DNA from: JABMQB01 sp963666575
Lineage (GTDB): Bacteria > Bacteroidota > Bacteroidia > Bacteroidales > Prolixibacteraceae
Assembly: GCA_963666575.2 (NCBI GenBank)
Contig: CAXXYG010000016.1
Location: 372,001 to 436,000, forward strand
DNA length: 64,000 nt
Direction: 5' to 3'
Under the pieces are notes generated by a model. That model had not been told where the DNA came from. It did not search any database and was given only the letters and a program-made list of their open reading frames with translations. Numbering within the stretch: the stretch's first letter is position 1; every line of letters starts with the position of its first letter. A program made the position numbers and the translations under genes. This document shows positions 8,834-18,478 of the stretch, piece after piece.

Positions 8834-9352
8834 TTAATAAGAAACTAGAATTTGTGGCTTAAAATCGTATATTTTTTGTTTTTGCTGATTCGTAATAAAG
8901 GACAAATCACAGATAAAACTAAAATATATCTTTTTAACATTAAGCTTATTGATTAACGAAAGCGCAGCTGCTGCTGTACCTCCTGTTGCCAACACATCAT
9001 CATGAATTAAAACAATATCATTTTCACATAAAGCATCGACATGCATTTCAATAATATCAGTTCCATACTCCAATTGATACTCTTCTCTTACTACATCGGA
9101 TGGTAGTTTGCCCGCCTTGCGCACAGGCACAAATCCAGCATTTAAAGCGTGCGCAATTGCTCCTCCAAAAATAAAACCGCGTGCCTCAAGTGCTACAACT
9201 TTCGTAATTCCGCACCCCCCAAACTCTGATTTAATAAAATTAAGCACATGATTTAAGGCAATTGGATCTTTAAGAAGAGTTGTTATATCTTTAAAATTAA
9301 TGCCTTTTTCGGGATAATCAGGAATTTCTCTAATTGTATGTTTTAAATTCAT
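8834..9352 (-). CDS. apt: Adenine phosphoribosyltransferase
   Basis: Salvages adenine to AMP using PRPP, in the cytoplasm. It has 172 residues, the normal length. The PRPP-binding loop is VLIHDDVLATGGTAAAA, and the upstream VALEARGFIFGGAIA and PVRKAGKLP segments are characteristic of Apt. It starts at ATG 9352, 32 bp after the mnmG stop with a parS-like palindrome in the gap, and is followed 9 bp later by uvrC; probably co-transcribed with both. Confidence 0.95.
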   Translation of the reverse strand: MNLKHTIREIPDYPEKGINFKDITTLLKDPIALNHVLNFIKSEFGGCGITKVVALEARGFIFGGAIAHALNAGFVPVRKAGKLPSDVVREEYQLEYGTDIIEMHVDALCENDIVLIHDDVLATGGTAAAALSLINKLNVKKIYFSFICDLSFITNQQKQKIYDFKPQILVSY

Positions 9353-9368
9353 TGTGTGTTTTTAAAAT

Positions 9369-9384
9369 TGTTCCACGTGGAACC
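9369..9384 (-). other. parS-like ParB site 3 (mnmG-apt gap)
   Basis: TGTTCCACGTGGAACC contains the perfect 14-bp palindrome GTTCCACGTGGAAC and fits the parS core CACGTG with both flanks. It is in a 32-bp intergenic gap, a typical place for parS. Confidence 0.65.
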
Positions 9385-11265
9385 TTATCGCCCCATTAAT
9401 ACCAATAGTACATTAATATCAGAAGGAGAGACACCCGGTATTCGACTGGCTTGTCCAATTGTTTTCGGTTGTATTAAAGTTAATTTTTGTCGTGCTTCAG
9501 TTGACAAAGATTGAATTTGGTTGTAATTAAATTTTGATTGTATGTTTAGATCTTCTAGCCTTTTGAGTTTGTCTGCTATAAGTTTTTCACGATCGATATA
9601 ACCTGAATATTTAATTATTATTTCAGCAGCTTCAATAATTTCAGTTTTTCTATCAGAAGGAATCCCTTCAAGGAAACGTTTTAACGGAGTAATGCCTTCA
9701 ATTAAATCAAATATCGAAATCTGAGGGCGTAAAATAACGTCCTTTAATTTAACACCTTGTTTTAAAACTGGTGTCCCTTTGTCGATAAGTATCTGATTTA
9801 CAAAAGCTGGCTTAATACTAAAATTAGATACAAATTGAATAATGCTGTTAACAATGGCCTTTTTTTCTATAAATAATTTTAACCGTTCTGGAGAAGCAAG
9901 TCCCAATTTAAAGCCTTTTTCTGTTAATCTTGCATCAGCATTGTCCTGACGGAGTAGAATTCTGTATTCAGCCCTACTGGTAAACATTCGGTAAGGTTCA
10001 TCCACACCTTTTGAAACAAGGTCATCGATTAGAACTCCTATATATGCCTCGTCTCTGCGCAAAACAAATTTCTCATCATTTCCCTGACATAATAAGTGTG
10101 CATTTATACCTGCCATTAATCCTTGAGCTGCCGCCTCTTCGTACCCGGTTGTTCCATTTATTTGCCCTGCAAAAAATAATCCTTTTACTATTTTAGTTTC
10201 CAGCGTATGATTTAACTGAGTGGGATCAAAATAATCATATTCAATTGCATAACCGGGCCTAAATATTTTCACATTTTCCAAACCAGGAATTAAATGCAAT
10301 CCTTTATATTGAACATCCCATGACAATGATGAAGAAAAACCATTTAAATAATACTCAATTGTTGTTTCTCCTTCCGGTTCCAAAAATAATTGATGCATTT
10401 TCTTTTCAGCAAATGTTGTTAATTTTGATTCAATACTTGGACAATACCGCGGTCCGGTACTTTGTATGGTACCATCGTACATTGGAGAATCATCGAATCC
10501 TAACTCAAGAGCAGAGTGTACATCTTCATTGGTAGAAGTAATCCAGCATGACCTTCTTTTAAGATTAGTTTCGGTCCCTGGCAAATATGAAAATTTATAA
10601 TGTTCAACTTCACCTTGCTGCTCTTCCATTTTCGAAAAATCAATAGTCCTGCCATCCAAACGAGCAGGGGTACCGGTTTTTAATCTTCCTGTCTTAAAAC
10701 CCAAATTCATTAATTGACCTGATAGGCCATAAGAAGCAGCTTCTCCAATTCGTCCTCCTTTTAACTGGCTTTTACCAATATGCATTAATCCATTAAGGAA
10801 AGTACCATTTGTTAAAATTACCGTATTGGAAAAAAACTCAACACCTATTTTTGTACGCACCCCTTTAACCTCTTTATCTTCAACAATTAGTTCAATAACA
10901 GCATCCTGCCATAAATCCAGATTATCTGTCGTCTCTAAGGTATCTCTCCACAATTCTGAAAATTTAACACGGTCATTTTGAGCCCTTGGACTCCACATGG
11001 CTGGCCCTTTTGACCTATTCAATAACCGGAATTGAATGGTTGTTTGATCGGTAATTATACCAGATTGTCCTCCCAATGCATCTATTTCGCGTACCAATTG
11101 TCCTTTGGCTATTCCTCCCATTGCCGGATTGCATGACATTTGAGCATATTTACCCATGTCCATAGTAATCAGCAATGTTTTAGATCCCAACTTCGCAGCC
11201 GCTACTGCAGCTTCACACCCTGAATGCCCACCTCCAACTACAACAACATCATACTTTGGTATCAT
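9385..11265 (-). CDS. mnmG: tRNA uridine-5-carboxymethylaminomethyl modification enzyme MnmG
   Basis: The FAD-dependent partner of MnmE that modifies the wobble uridine of certain tRNAs. It has 626 residues, full length. The N-terminal dinucleotide fold is VVVVGGGHSGCEAA (about 7-20). The GidA signatures are SCNPAMGGIAKGQLVREIDALGG (split here into SCNPAMGGIAKG and QLVREIDALGG) and GQINGTTGYEEAAAQGL (about 368-384). The C-terminal helical domain binds tRNA and MnmE. It overlaps ybeY by 17 bp, so the two are translationally close. mnmG is often found near bacterial origins, which agrees with the parS site beside it. Confidence 0.96.
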   Translation of the reverse strand: MIPKYDVVVVGGGHSGCEAAVAAAKLGSKTLLITMDMGKYAQMSCNPAMGGIAKGQLVREIDALGGQSGIITDQTTIQFRLLNRSKGPAMWSPRAQNDRVKFSELWRDTLETTDNLDLWQDAVIELIVEDKEVKGVRTKIGVEFFSNTVILTNGTFLNGLMHIGKSQLKGGRIGEAASYGLSGQLMNLGFKTGRLKTGTPARLDGRTIDFSKMEEQQGEVEHYKFSYLPGTETNLKRRSCWITSTNEDVHSALELGFDDSPMYDGTIQSTGPRYCPSIESKLTTFAEKKMHQLFLEPEGETTIEYYLNGFSSSLSWDVQYKGLHLIPGLENVKIFRPGYAIEYDYFDPTQLNHTLETKIVKGLFFAGQINGTTGYEEAAAQGLMAGINAHLLCQGNDEKFVLRRDEAYIGVLIDDLVSKGVDEPYRMFTSRAEYRILLRQDNADARLTEKGFKLGLASPERLKLFIEKKAIVNSIIQFVSNFSIKPAFVNQILIDKGTPVLKQGVKLKDVILRPQISIFDLIEGITPLKRFLEGIPSDRKTEIIEAAEIIIKYSGYIDREKLIADKLKRLEDLNIQSKFNYNQIQSLSTEARQKLTLIQPKTIGQASRIPGVSPSDINVLLVLMGR

Positions 11266-11698
11266 CCTTAAAAATAGCTTTGTATAAATAATCTAAATAA
11301 AAATTTTCTTTTCCTGTCATTACCAATTTTTCAGTAGCTTGTTTGTCTCCATAACCAACTAGGTGTAACACGCCATGAAAAATGACGCGATAAAGCTCGT
11401 TAAAAAAATTGATATTATATTTGTTTGCATTATAAGTTACTCGTTCAATACTTATAAATAAATCGCCCGAAATTACTATTCCTTCAGTATAATCGAATGT
11501 AATAATATCAGTTAATGTATTGTGATTCAAATACTCAATATTCTTTTCCAGAAGGTATTCATCAGAACAAAATATAACTGAAAGTTCATTCAGCTCCTTG
11601 TTTTCATTCTGAATTAGATAATCAATACCGTCTTCTATTTGCGCATAATTAACATCAAAATCATTAATTTCTTCAAAATAAAAATTAACTCTGTTCAT
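11249..11698 (-). CDS. ybeY: Endoribonuclease YbeY (rRNA maturation factor)
   Basis: A small zinc-dependent RNase involved in 16S rRNA 3'-end maturation and ribosome quality control. It has 149 residues. The family metal-binding motif appears as HGVLHLVGYGDK, where the usual third ligand in GYDH is replaced by GYGDK; a shifted ligand such as Asp is possible. The upstream LTDIITFDY and GDLFISIERV stretches are typical. It overlaps mnmG by 17 bp and the ATPase gene by 14 bp, so it is part of a tightly packed operon. Confidence 0.9.
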   Translation of the reverse strand: MNRVNFYFEEINDFDVNYAQIEDGIDYLIQNENKELNELSVIFCSDEYLLEKNIEYLNHNTLTDIITFDYTEGIVISGDLFISIERVTYNANKYNINFFNELYRVIFHGVLHLVGYGDKQATEKLVMTGKENFYLDYLYKAIFKDDTKV

Positions 11699-12095
11699 TC
11701 AATAACATTTTAAAAACAATACTATTCCCACAATCTAAAACTGATAGATTTTCAGAATAACACTTTATAATAAATAAACCTCTTCCATTTTCTTTTAACA
11801 AATTATCTGCTTTAGTAGGATCGGGAATATCTGTAAAATTAAAACCACATCCTTCATCTACAACTTTCACATTTAAAAAAGGTTTATAATAACTAAGTTC
11901 AATTGAAATTATTTTTTTTTCTTTTCCTTTATTACCATGTATTATAGCATTTATAACCGCTTCGGATAGACACAAATAAATTCGATTAAAATCGTTTATA
12001 TTTAATCGATTATTATGTAAAAATTCCTCTAAAAAAAGCGACACTTTTCCTAATTCATTAGTACTCGAATTTATTTCAAGAATTTTACTTGTCAT
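11685..12095 (-). CDS. RsbW-like histidine-kinase-type ATPase
   Basis: A 136-residue single HATPase_c_2 domain of the kind found in anti-sigma factors and serine kinases (RsbW/SpoIIAB). N box: CLSEAVINAIIHGN (about 46-59). G1 box: VVDEGCGFNF. G2-like: ENGRGLFIIKCYSE. No anti-anti-sigma partner (STAS domain) is adjacent, so its target is unknown. It overlaps the DUF4175 gene by 11 bp and ybeY by 14 bp, a gene order seen in other Bacteroidota. Function is inferred from the fold only. Confidence 0.8.
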   Translation of the reverse strand: MTSKILEINSSTNELGKVSLFLEEFLHNNRLNINDFNRIYLCLSEAVINAIIHGNKGKEKKIISIELSYYKPFLNVKVVDEGCGFNFTDIPDPTKADNLLKENGRGLFIIKCYSENLSVLDCGNSIVFKMLLNEQS

Positions 12096-15000
12096 TAATT
12101 ATTGGTTGCTCATTCACACGGTCTAAAAAATTTTTATACTTTAAATCGTAAAATTTATTTAATTGATGGTTTTCTTTTTGTAACAATTCCAAAGTGGTTT
12201 TCTGTTGTTTATTGTACTCTAAAAACTGTAGTGGGTTACTATAAAATTCATCCTCAGCTGTTTCCGACTCCCTTTTATCCTCAAAATCTCGTTCCATTTC
12301 TGCTTTTTCAGCTTTAAGCAATTTATCCAAAATTGCATTTTGCCTAAATAGCATATTTTGTGTTATATTTTTATTAATCAGGTCTTTTCGTACATCCTCT
12401 AACAAATCATCAACTTGCTGTAGTTGTTTTTTAGCTTCACTACCTACACCCGAATTCATTAATTCGCGAAGCATATTTTGCATCATTTCGTGTTGTATTA
12501 AAGATTGGCCGGTCATTTGACTCATTTTTTTTCCATTACCATTCTTCATTTCATTTATCATCTCCTCTAATTGCTTTTTAATATCTTGAGCTGATTGTTT
12601 TAATCCATCCATTGAATTTCCATCTCCATCAGGATTTTCACATTGTTGATCACCAGGTTGCGCATTAGCCTGCATTTTTTCAAGCTGATCAAGTATTTCA
12701 TTTAATAACAATGCCAAATTATTAACACCTGTAATAACATATTGTTGTTTTGCGCGACTTTGGTCTATTAACCCTTCTTCAAGCATAGAAACAGCAGAAG
12801 ATAAATTTATTTCAACCGATAACAATTCATTATTTACAGTGTTTGACACTTGTGGAACTCGTAAAGCCAGTGCATATAATGAGTCTTTAATTATTGTACT
12901 ATTATCTTTCAATAGTTTCTGCTGACTTGCCAAATCTGAAATTATAGGATCTTTAGAGTTTATCCCAACCAATCCTTGATTAATCTCTTCCTGTCCAAAA
13001 GAAACGACCAATAAATTACTAAGTATTTGTTTTAAATCATTAATATTTTCTTTCTGCTGTTTATCTAAATTTGACTGGAATAACTGATATAAATTAAATG
13101 CTAATTCATTGATACTCTCAGAAGTATTTTTAATACTTATTTCTGATTTTTTCCTTCTTTTTTTTGTTAGATGTTCTTTATTTTCAGAAAATTTTTCCCT
13201 TATATTATTAAATTCTCCCTCAAAACCATCGAGGTTTAATGGTTTCTTTAATTTATTATTTAAATCAAGAATTTCCTTTAAATCGTGCTCGTAAGTATTT
13301 AACTTTTTGTTATTTAATGTGTCTTGGTTTAAAGTATTTAAATAATCTTTTTTATTAATAAACTGATCAGCTAATTTTTCTTCAGTTTGAGCCAACTCAA
13401 ATAAATTGTCGATAACCTGCTGCATTTTTTGTTCCACCTTCATTTTCCGAAGTATCTCAAGGTTTTTATCCAATTGCTCTGATAAATCGTCAAATGACAT
13501 ATCTAAATTTTCAGACAATTCATTAAATTTTTTTGAATTAAACTCCTCAGATAATTCGTTAAATTGTTCCAATAAATCTTTCAATTCATCGGTAAAAACA
13601 TCTTCCAGCAACTCTTCAATCAGAGCTTGTTTTTCCATAATGTCCTGGTTTTGCTCAGTAAATGAGTTCAAATAATTATTAACGTCTTTATTTATTTCAT
13701 TTGCCTGCTGAATAATATTTTCCAACTCAGACTTTTTTTCCAGAATATTATTAACCAACTCAGATTTCTCCCAATCAGACAAATTTGAATTTAAATTTTT
13801 CAATTTTAATTCATCCAATGAACTTTTTATTTCATCCGATAACTTTTTACTTTCAGTAAGTAAATCTTCAACCGATTTAAATTGTTCTTTTTCAAACTCT
13901 TTAATAATATTTTCATCAGGGAAGTTAAATATAAAACTATTTGAAGTTGTTGTTTTATACCCAGAAACACCATCATTATCGGTTACAGAAAAATAATAAG
14001 TTACTATTCCTGAAGAGAAATTCAGAGACTTAAAATCGAATGAAAAATAAAATTCCTGAGGACTCAAGCTTTCAATAAAAGGTAAAGTAAAAGTACTATC
14101 AGAATTATCGATATTGTAATGAAAACTTAAATCACTAAACCCATAGTCATCGTTAATTGATCCTTTAAAGTAAAAAAGTGAATAATTAAATGAATCTTTT
14201 TGCTGAACAATATCAATTTCAGGTAACAAATCTGCAACAGTATTAATGGAATAGTTAACACTATTTTCATCGTAAAAATTGGAGTTTTTTAAAGAAAATC
14301 CATACGAAGTATTTGCAGTTATTTTTTCTGAAAATGAAAAAATATTATTTTCTTCACTATCTGGTTTTACTATTTGTTCTCCTAAATTCAGAAAAACAGA
14401 ATCAGTATCAAGGCAATATATATCCCACTTTACAATACTTCCTGCAGCGATATTTAAATCCCCTATATTTTCTAACTTTTCTTCAGTTAATGCAGTATAA
14501 TTAGGAGGTGATACAGTTACTATAAATCTATTAATCAACGGTTTATTCAAAACTTTTAAAGAATAAGCCTCTGATCTGAATTTATTATCCGTAAAATAAA
14601 ATGAAAAATCATTTATAACAGATTCTATTCTATACTCATATAAATTATCAGATAATTTATTCATCAAAAAATTATTGTTCCCAATATTAATCCATAAATC
14701 ATCTGGTATCCTATTACCTATACATTTAACACTAAGTACAGTTCCTTCTCCCTTTTTTATATTGAGATTTTTATTCTGTAACTCAAAATCAAAAGGCGGA
14801 GGTTTAATAAATTCTGTATTATAATTAACAATGCGAAAATTAGATTCGGTTAAAATGGGCCTATGAAATATGCCAATTAATATAACAACAATGGCACAAA
14901 AAATTACATATGAACTCACATACAGAAGTTGAGTATAAGTAACTACCTTCCTAAAATCGAATAAACGAATTGATTCAATTTTTTGATGAATACTTGCCAA

Positions 15001-15384
15001 TAAAATCTCATCTGAAAAAGAAGCATTCTTAAGTTCATATAATTCTATTACATTTAATAATGTATCTTTTAGTTCAGGAATTTTTTCTGAAAGAATTCGA
15101 TTAACTGACTTATTATTTATTTGAGGAATAAGGCTTAAATAATGAAGTAATGGTATTAGAACATTATATATTAATAGGAAAAGAGCCAATATAATCAGTG
15201 AAAAATAAATAAATAAACGTGCATTTGACACAAAATAAAAATAATATTCACTAACCGAAACAACTATGTATAAGGAAATAAGAATAAAAAAAGCAGATAA
15301 AAAACCCTTTATCAATTTAAATAAATAGTACTTTTTCCTGAACCTATTTAGCTTTTCAACAAGTATGTTAAAATGTTTATCCAT
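12085..15384 (-). CDS. Large DUF4175-type membrane/coiled-coil protein
   Basis: A 1099-residue protein matching the Bacteroidota DUF4175 architecture. There are two N-terminal membrane helices (about residues 20-80) and a third near 150-172. A beta-rich periplasmic section (about 200-490) follows, then a very long charged coiled coil (about 500-1090) rich in Glu, Lys, Leu and Asn. No enzymatic motif was seen. It heads a minus-strand run (DUF4175, ATPase, ybeY, mnmG, apt, uvrC) whose members overlap or nearly touch, suggesting one transcript. The cellular role is not known; an envelope scaffold is one possibility. Confidence 0.75.
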   Translation of the reverse strand: MDKHFNILVEKLNRFRKKYYLFKLIKGFLSAFFILISLYIVVSVSEYYFYFVSNARLFIYFSLIILALFLLIYNVLIPLLHYLSLIPQINNKSVNRILSEKIPELKDTLLNVIELYELKNASFSDEILLASIHQKIESIRLFDFRKVVTYTQLLYVSSYVIFCAIVVILIGIFHRPILTESNFRIVNYNTEFIKPPPFDFELQNKNLNIKKGEGTVLSVKCIGNRIPDDLWINIGNNNFLMNKLSDNLYEYRIESVINDFSFYFTDNKFRSEAYSLKVLNKPLINRFIVTVSPPNYTALTEEKLENIGDLNIAAGSIVKWDIYCLDTDSVFLNLGEQIVKPDSEENNIFSFSEKITANTSYGFSLKNSNFYDENSVNYSINTVADLLPEIDIVQQKDSFNYSLFYFKGSINDDYGFSDLSFHYNIDNSDSTFTLPFIESLSPQEFYFSFDFKSLNFSSGIVTYYFSVTDNDGVSGYKTTTSNSFIFNFPDENIIKEFEKEQFKSVEDLLTESKKLSDEIKSSLDELKLKNLNSNLSDWEKSELVNNILEKKSELENIIQQANEINKDVNNYLNSFTEQNQDIMEKQALIEELLEDVFTDELKDLLEQFNELSEEFNSKKFNELSENLDMSFDDLSEQLDKNLEILRKMKVEQKMQQVIDNLFELAQTEEKLADQFINKKDYLNTLNQDTLNNKKLNTYEHDLKEILDLNNKLKKPLNLDGFEGEFNNIREKFSENKEHLTKKRRKKSEISIKNTSESINELAFNLYQLFQSNLDKQQKENINDLKQILSNLLVVSFGQEEINQGLVGINSKDPIISDLASQQKLLKDNSTIIKDSLYALALRVPQVSNTVNNELLSVEINLSSAVSMLEEGLIDQSRAKQQYVITGVNNLALLLNEILDQLEKMQANAQPGDQQCENPDGDGNSMDGLKQSAQDIKKQLEEMINEMKNGNGKKMSQMTGQSLIQHEMMQNMLRELMNSGVGSEAKKQLQQVDDLLEDVRKDLINKNITQNMLFRQNAILDKLLKAEKAEMERDFEDKRESETAEDEFYSNPLQFLEYNKQQKTTLELLQKENHQLNKFYDLKYKNFLDRVNEQPIINDK

Positions 15385-15818
15385 AAAAATATAACCATTT
15401 AATTTATAACAACTTAATCAACCTATTAGTTGTTAATAAATTGGTTAAATAAAGTTGAAATTTAAAAATAATTTTTTACAATTAAAGTTGTAAAATATAT
15501 ATTCATATTTAAATAACAATAATAAAATGAAAAGCCATATTATTTAGCAACATTTCTAATATTAATACAACATGGTTATAAACACCATAAATTTGTTAAT
15601 TTTAAAACCAGTAATTAAAAATATTTTTGTTGATAATTAAACAAGCATTTAATTTTCTAATACGATGAGATAGTTAATAGAGTGTTAAAAACTGAAGTAG
15701 AATTTTTAATTAAATTGCGCATAAAAAGTGACAAATACTTATTAACCATTATCAACAGGATATTATATATATCATTATTAGATTTAATTACATTAAATAA
15801 TTAATAATAAAATACAAA
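15385..15818. other. AT-rich divergent gap, candidate replication origin
   Basis: 434 bp with no gene, extremely AT-rich, between a minus-strand operon and a plus-strand run. It holds several one-mismatch DnaA-box-like words of the form TTATnAACA: 15431-15439 (minus strand), 15576-15584, 15628-15636 (minus strand) and 15749-15757. It also contains a perfect 8-bp inverted repeat TAACAACT/AGTTGTTA (15407-15414 and 15428-15435). Together with three parS-like sites 6-13 kb away this suggests oriC, but no consensus TTATCCACA box is present. It must also contain promoters for the flanking genes. Confidence 0.35.
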
Positions 15819-16234
15819 TTGGAAAAAAAATTTGGAATACTGCTAGTAGAGGATAATCCCATAAATCAAAAAATTGTCAAGTTTTAATTTACAAAGGGAG
15901 AATCATGTTATAATTATTGCTTCAAGTGGAAAAGAAGCATTTAACTATTTTTAAAGAAAATACTTTTGATTTTATTTTAATGGATATTATGATGCCCGAA
16001 ATGGACGGCCTCGAAACAACTCTTGAAATTAGAAAAATTGAAAAAAGAGATAACTTAAAAGAAACACCAATTATTGCACTCACAGCAAATACACTTGATA
16101 ATGACCGGGAAAAATGCCTTAATTATGGAATGAATGAATACATGGTTAAGCCATTTAAAATGAATAAATTAAATGAAATTTTAGAAATTTTACAAATATA
16201 TTGTAAATTGTCTGGAAAATGGACGATACTATAG
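15819..16234 (+). pseudogene. Stand-alone response regulator receiver domain, frameshifted
   Basis: Read across two frameshifts this is a complete CheY-like receiver of about 135 residues. The acidic pocket is in ILLVEDN, the phospho-acceptor Asp in FILMDIMMPEMDG, the Thr/Ser switch in PIIALTA, and Lys in YMVKPF. It starts at TTG 15819. Both shifts are single extra T bases in T-runs (15882-15885 and 15948-15952); removing them restores the frame with no other defect. It has no output domain. It overlaps the ruvB start by 16 bp. The damage is probably a sequence error (see findings); a histidine kinase partner is not adjacent. Confidence 0.75.
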
Positions 16235-17247
16235 ATTTACATTCCAATTCATTTTCGGACAACGATAAAGAAATTTGATCAACAATTAAGGCCCCTTAGA
16301 TTTTCAGATTTTAGAGGGCAAAATAAAATTGTTGAAAACCTTGAAATTTTTGTACAAGCGGCAAAAATGCGTTCCGAATCATTAGACCATGTGTTATTAC
16401 ATGGCCCTCCAGGGATTAGGAAAAACAAACTCTTTCAAACATTATAGCCAACGAATTGAATGTTGGCATAAAAGTAACATCAGGCCCGGTATTAGATAAA
16501 CCAGGCGACCTGGCTGGGTTATTAACTAACCTTGAAACCAATGATGTGTTATTTATTGATGAAATTCATCGCCTCTCCCCCATTGTTGAAGAATACCTTT
16601 ATTCGGCAATGGAAGATTATAAAATTGATATAATGATTGATAAAGGGCCAAGTGCCCGTTCTATTCAATTAGAATTAAATCCGTTTACATTAATTGGGGC
16701 AACAACACGTTCAGGTTTATTAACAGCGCCTTTACGAGCAAGGTTTGGTATAAATTCACATCTTGAATATTATAATACTGAAATATTAACAGGTATTGTT
16801 AAACGGTCGGCAGCCATATTAAATACTGAAATAAGCGATAATGCGGCAAAAGAAATTGCCTCGCGAAGCCGAGGAACGCCTCGTATTGTTAATGCTTTAT
16901 TAAGGCGCGTTCGCGATTTTGCACAAGTGAAAGGGAATGGAAAAATTGATATGGCAATAACAAGCTTTGGTCTCGAAGCTTTGAATATCGATCAATTTGG
17001 ATTAGACCAGATGGATAATAAAATATTATTAACTATTATCGATAAATTTAAGGGAGGGCCTGTTGGTATTACCCACAATTGCTACAGCAATTGGCAGAAG
17101 ATGCCGGAACCATCGAAGAAGTTTATGAACCTTTTTTGATTATTGAAGGGTTTTTAAAACGTACTCCTCGTGGAAGAGAAGTTACTGAGTTGGCATATAC
17201 TCATTTGGGAAGAATTAAATACGGCGATTCTCCAAAACTATTCTTGA
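16219..17247 (+). pseudogene. ruvB: Holliday junction helicase RuvB, frameshifted
   Basis: The hexameric AAA+ motor that drives branch migration with RuvA. The whole protein is recognisable from LRPLRFSDFRGQ through Walker A (GPPGLGKTT after correction), Walker B/DEAH-like LFIDEIHRLSP, sensor GATTRSGLLTAPLRARFG and the C-terminal winged helix (EVYEPFLIIEGFLKRTPRGR). At least five +1 shifts break it: 16271-16273 (A), about 16415 (A), 16427-16429 (A), 17072-17074 (C) and 17091-17095. No conserved residue is lost once they are removed. The exact stop is uncertain, about 17247. It converges on the cyclotransferase gene. ruvB is normally retained, so sequence error is the likeliest cause. Confidence 0.85.
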
Positions 17248-18320
17248 AGGAAGTAATTGTATTTCAAATAATTTTGGCCACCCATTTCCCTGTAACCAGT
17301 AAATTCCCCGTTTCTTTTTTATAAGCTATGCCGTTTAAAACATCGATTTTTGATAAGTTGACGTTTAATTTTTGTTGCAATCCTGAAAGGTCAATTGTTG
17401 AAATTATTTTTCCTGTTTTAGGGTCTATTTCAACAATGGAATTTTGGGTCCATAAATTCGCAAAAATTGAACCGTTAATGTATTCCAATTCATTTAAAGC
17501 TTTTACCTGATTTTTATTATCGGCAACATATAAAGTTTTTATTGGTGCTAAATTATCGGGACTAAACCATGTAAGCCTGTTGGTTCCATCACTCATAATT
17601 AAATTGGAAACCATCGTTGGTAAGGCCCCCACCCTTCGGCCGATTTTATTTTAAAACTATCTATTATCGAAAAATCGGAAAGATTATAAACAAAACCCAG
17701 TTGAGCTTTATAAGTAAGCTGGTATATTTTATCATTTAAAATAGTGATTCCTTCGCCAAAGTATTTATTATTCAGTGGTTTTGATTGAATAATCCTACCC
17801 GATTCTGCATTAAGTTTATAAATTGCTGATTTATTTTTTTGGCCGGTGCTTTCATATAAAAAACCATCATACATTAATAGCCCTTCTGTAAAAAAATCGG
17901 TTGAATGCGGATACTCTTTAATAATTTTATAGGTGTATTTTTTCAACAGGAACTATATCGGAGATTACTGAAAAATTTTTAATTCGGGTATTGGCTACAT
18001 CATCGGTTTTTGTGGCAATAACTTTTATTGAATTTGAACCCAATTTTGAAATATTTTTTAGTGTATATTCAAAATTAAGCGATTTTTCGGTTTTAATTAA
18101 TTCGTTTTCATAATACAATTGAATGGTATTTATTTCTCCATTTTTTAATTTGGTAACTACATTAACCGTAACATCATTGCCAATTACAAAATTGCGTGTT
18201 GCTTGATTTATGTAATTGTAATTACAGGTTTTCTACTTCGTTTAGCATTGCTTGAGCATGAAAAAATGATAATAATTAAAGAAAAAATTATAAAAAACGG
18301 AAAACAAATGATCGTTTCAT
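17215..18320 (-). pseudogene. Glutaminyl-peptide cyclotransferase lipoprotein, frameshifted
   Basis: Read across frameshifts this is a secreted glutamine cyclotransferase (beta-propeller type), which forms N-terminal pyroglutamate. It starts at ATG 18320 with a lipoprotein-type signal (hydrophobic run ending FSCSS). A beta-sandwich N-terminal region of about 100 residues follows, and then the propeller with YPHSTDFFTEGLLMYDGFLYES, KYFGEGITILNDKIYQLTYK and NGIAYKKETGNLLVTGKW ending WPKLFEI. Shifts include 17281-17283, 17608-17610, 17626-17630, 17938-17943 and two or more events near 18205 and 18270. The natural stop is uncertain and may overlap the ruvB end. Confidence 0.7.
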
Positions 18321-18478
18321 AGTAAAATAATAATTGGTGGGCCAAATTATGATACCCATAGATTTAAAAACAAATTTAGAACTTTTTTTATTTCTAAAAA
18401 TACTATCTGTATATTTTCAAATCCCATAGAAAAAGGAGTACTTTGAAAAATTATAATGATGTTTTTAAAATTTTATAG

